Positions 47,330-48,466 of a DNA stretch of 48,466 nt are shown here, in pieces. The translations under genes and the position numbers were made by a program. Every line of letters starts with the position of its first letter. The first letter of the stretch is position 1. The DNA is taken from assembly GCF_002795405.1 (NCBI RefSeq), contig NZ_PHGZ01000019.1:1-48466 (forward strand), written 5' to 3'. Origin of the DNA: Caviibacterium pharyngocola. Lineage in GTDB: Bacteria; Pseudomonadota; Gammaproteobacteria; Enterobacterales; Pasteurellaceae. The notes beneath the pieces were generated by a model. The model did not search any database, was not told the DNA's origin, and saw only the letters and a program-made list of their open reading frames with translations.

Positions 47330-47619
47330 TAAATAAACTCCTTCTGTTTACAAAAAAGTAAAGCGTCGGTTAAGGCTATTTCTGGGCTACCGTATTGAGC
47401 ATTAAAGCTATCAATAATCACTTTATTTATATCAACAATACGCCATTCAAATACACCGCGCCAAAAATAAACCTCGACATATCCAGAAAAATCTAACGGT
47501 AAAGAATAAATAATTGAGCCGTTTTCATCTCCCTCAAATTCAGGCTTTCTTAGCATTAAATAGCTGTTTTCCCACGTTCTAGGTTGTAGTATGCTTCTTG
47601 TAATTGATAGGTATTCCAT
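47327..47619 (-). CDS. Unknown 96-residue protein
   Basis: Unrecognised small acidic protein (MEYLSITRSILQPRTWENS...). It has no signal peptide or membrane segment; the middle looks beta-rich (SIIYSLPLDFSGYVEVYFWRGVFEWRIVD). Its stop overlaps the resolvase start (TAATG), so the two are translationally coupled. That pairing is the only clue to its role; it might modulate the resolvase. Confidence 0.7.
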
Positions 47620-47661
47620 TTTTTTTCCTTTCTTTTTTATATTTTGTTTGGATGTAAAAAT

Positions 47662-48036
47662 TTATCTATTTTGCTTGTTTTTCTGATTTAAGATTTTATC
47701 TTGCTCAATTTCGCTCTTATAACGTTCAATTTCTTCGAATGATAATAAACCTTTTATTGCTATTTTACAGATATTTTTATTTAGTTCTTCTATGGCAAAT
47801 ACCTCATCTTTTAATTCGGGATAAATATTAAGTAAAGTATTAGAGATTCCTTTTATCCCTTTTGATGATAAACAATGTAATCCTATTATTTCTGCTGGTT
47901 TCATATGAAAATATATACTTTCATATATTATGTATCTATGGGTGTTATCAATATATTCTTTAGAAAAGTTTTTCCCAAATACAAAAAATGGGAGTGTTAA
48001 CAAAATTATTGTTAATGCTTTTTTTTCTTTTTTCAT
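47662..48036 (-). CDS. Unknown secreted or membrane-anchored 124-residue protein
   Basis: Begins with a clear signal-peptide-like segment (MKKEKKALTIILLTLPFFVFG), followed by a Lys/Glu/Ile-rich domain with two Cys (GLHCLSSKG and NKNICKIAI). I do not recognise the family. The codon use is very AT-rich, typical of recently acquired DNA. It is the last gene of the window on the minus strand. Likely expressed, but weakly supported. Confidence 0.6.
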   Translation of the reverse strand: MKKEKKALTIILLTLPFFVFGKNFSKEYIDNTHRYIIYESIYFHMKPAEIIGLHCLSSKGIKGISNTLLNIYPELKDEVFAIEELNKNICKIAIKGLLSFEEIERYKSEIEQDKILNQKNKQNR

Positions 48037-48466
48037 ATTTATTCCTTATGTTAAAAACTTTTAATTAATACAGATTTATACATTTTTAAGTTTAAAATAA
48101 GATCTGTGTTTTGTGGTTATAATAATTTCTCTATCCTAACAATGGCTAAGTTTTCACGATCAAAATATCAAATTTCAGATCTAGTGATATTATATTTAAG
48201 TTTGTGATTTGTTATAAATATAAATAACTCCATATTTTAGTATATTGAATTTTATAAATTATTACTTTCTTGAGCTTTCTTATAAAGTTTTTTAAAAACT
48301 TAATTTCTAAATATATTTGGGGGATGACGTAAATACGGATTTAACAATAATAAAATAAAACAAGAAAATACGGATAATGGAGCGATGGGGTTTCTTATGA
48401 TTAAAATAATTTCATTAGGATTTATCGACTTTACTGGTTCAGTGGTTATAAATGCAAAAAATATCA
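48037..48466. other. AT-rich end of the window without a gene
   Basis: 430 bases of very AT-rich DNA with many short A/T runs and several stop codons in all frames. No gene, RNA or clear repeat is visible. It is the upstream region of the preceding gene and continues into the element beyond the window. Confidence 0.6.

Larger units (their letters stand above)
42660..48466. mobile_element. One end of an integrative conjugative/mobilizable element in tRNA-Leu
   Basis: From the tRNA-Leu fragment to the window end the genes are those of a mobile element: tyrosine integrase, MobH-type relaxase, serine resolvase and unknown small proteins. The DNA is more AT-rich than the core and no 9-base uptake core (AAGTGCGGT) was found here, whereas the core has many. 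ICEHin1056 of Haemophilus also integrates at tRNA-Leu, so a relative is likely, but the transfer and cargo genes lie outside the window and relatedness cannot be proved. Confidence 0.8.

Overview
The window looks like a chromosomal segment from a member of the Pasteurellaceae (Haemophilus/Aggregatibacter-like). The basis is: dense Haemophilus-type DNA uptake signal sequences (AAGTGCGGT or its complement) through the first ~42 kb; two tandem OmpP2-like porins; the divergent frdABCD/epmA arrangement; and the gene orders mlaC-mlaB-ibaG-murA and nudF-cpdA. The species cannot be fixed from the sequence alone.

Layout of the core (1-42.5 kb). 0-5 kb: outer-membrane lipid transport (mlaC, mlaB), ibaG, murA, then fbp (minus) and the murein-recycling ligase mpl. 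5-11.4 kb: a cold-shock gene, the initiator tRNA, mltA, tcdA, znuA and rlmKL. 11.4-16 kb: fumarate reductase frdABCD (minus), divergent from epmA. 16-19 kb: two porins with strong promoters and CRP-like sites. 19-25.4 kb: the PLP-homeostasis gene yggS and the threonine operon. That operon has a complete attenuator (23-residue leader peptide, antiterminator, terminator) and an extra small secreted-protein gene between thrB and thrC. 25.5-32.5 kb: bifunctional glutathionylspermidine synthetase/amidase, a frame-disrupted yffB, the PTS-type dihydroxyacetone kinase operon dhaKLM (minus), dapE, an M15 peptidase and psiE. 32.6-42.3 kb: nudF, cpdA, ubiF-like, purA, lysC, proA, a TRIC-family membrane protein, an unknown membrane protein and a lipoprotein.

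At 42.6 kb the core ends in the 3' part of a tRNA-Leu(UAA) gene. From there to the end of the window the DNA is more AT-rich, lacks canonical uptake sequences and carries mobile-element genes: a tyrosine integrase, a MobH/TraI_2-type relaxase, a serine resolvase and several unknown proteins. This looks like one end of an integrative and conjugative or mobilizable element in tRNA-Leu, whose other end lies beyond the window.

The most novel-looking parts are near that element's end. A 161-residue unknown protein, whose pattern weakly recalls BECR-fold nuclease toxins, is followed by what looks like an independent small-RNA unit with its own promoter, several hairpins and a terminator. Other points of note are the chain of mutually exclusive hairpins before the cold-shock gene, the periplasmic protein inside the thr operon, the single-domain DhaM in an operon lying between yffB and dapE, and two homopolymer frameshifts (yffB and the integrase).
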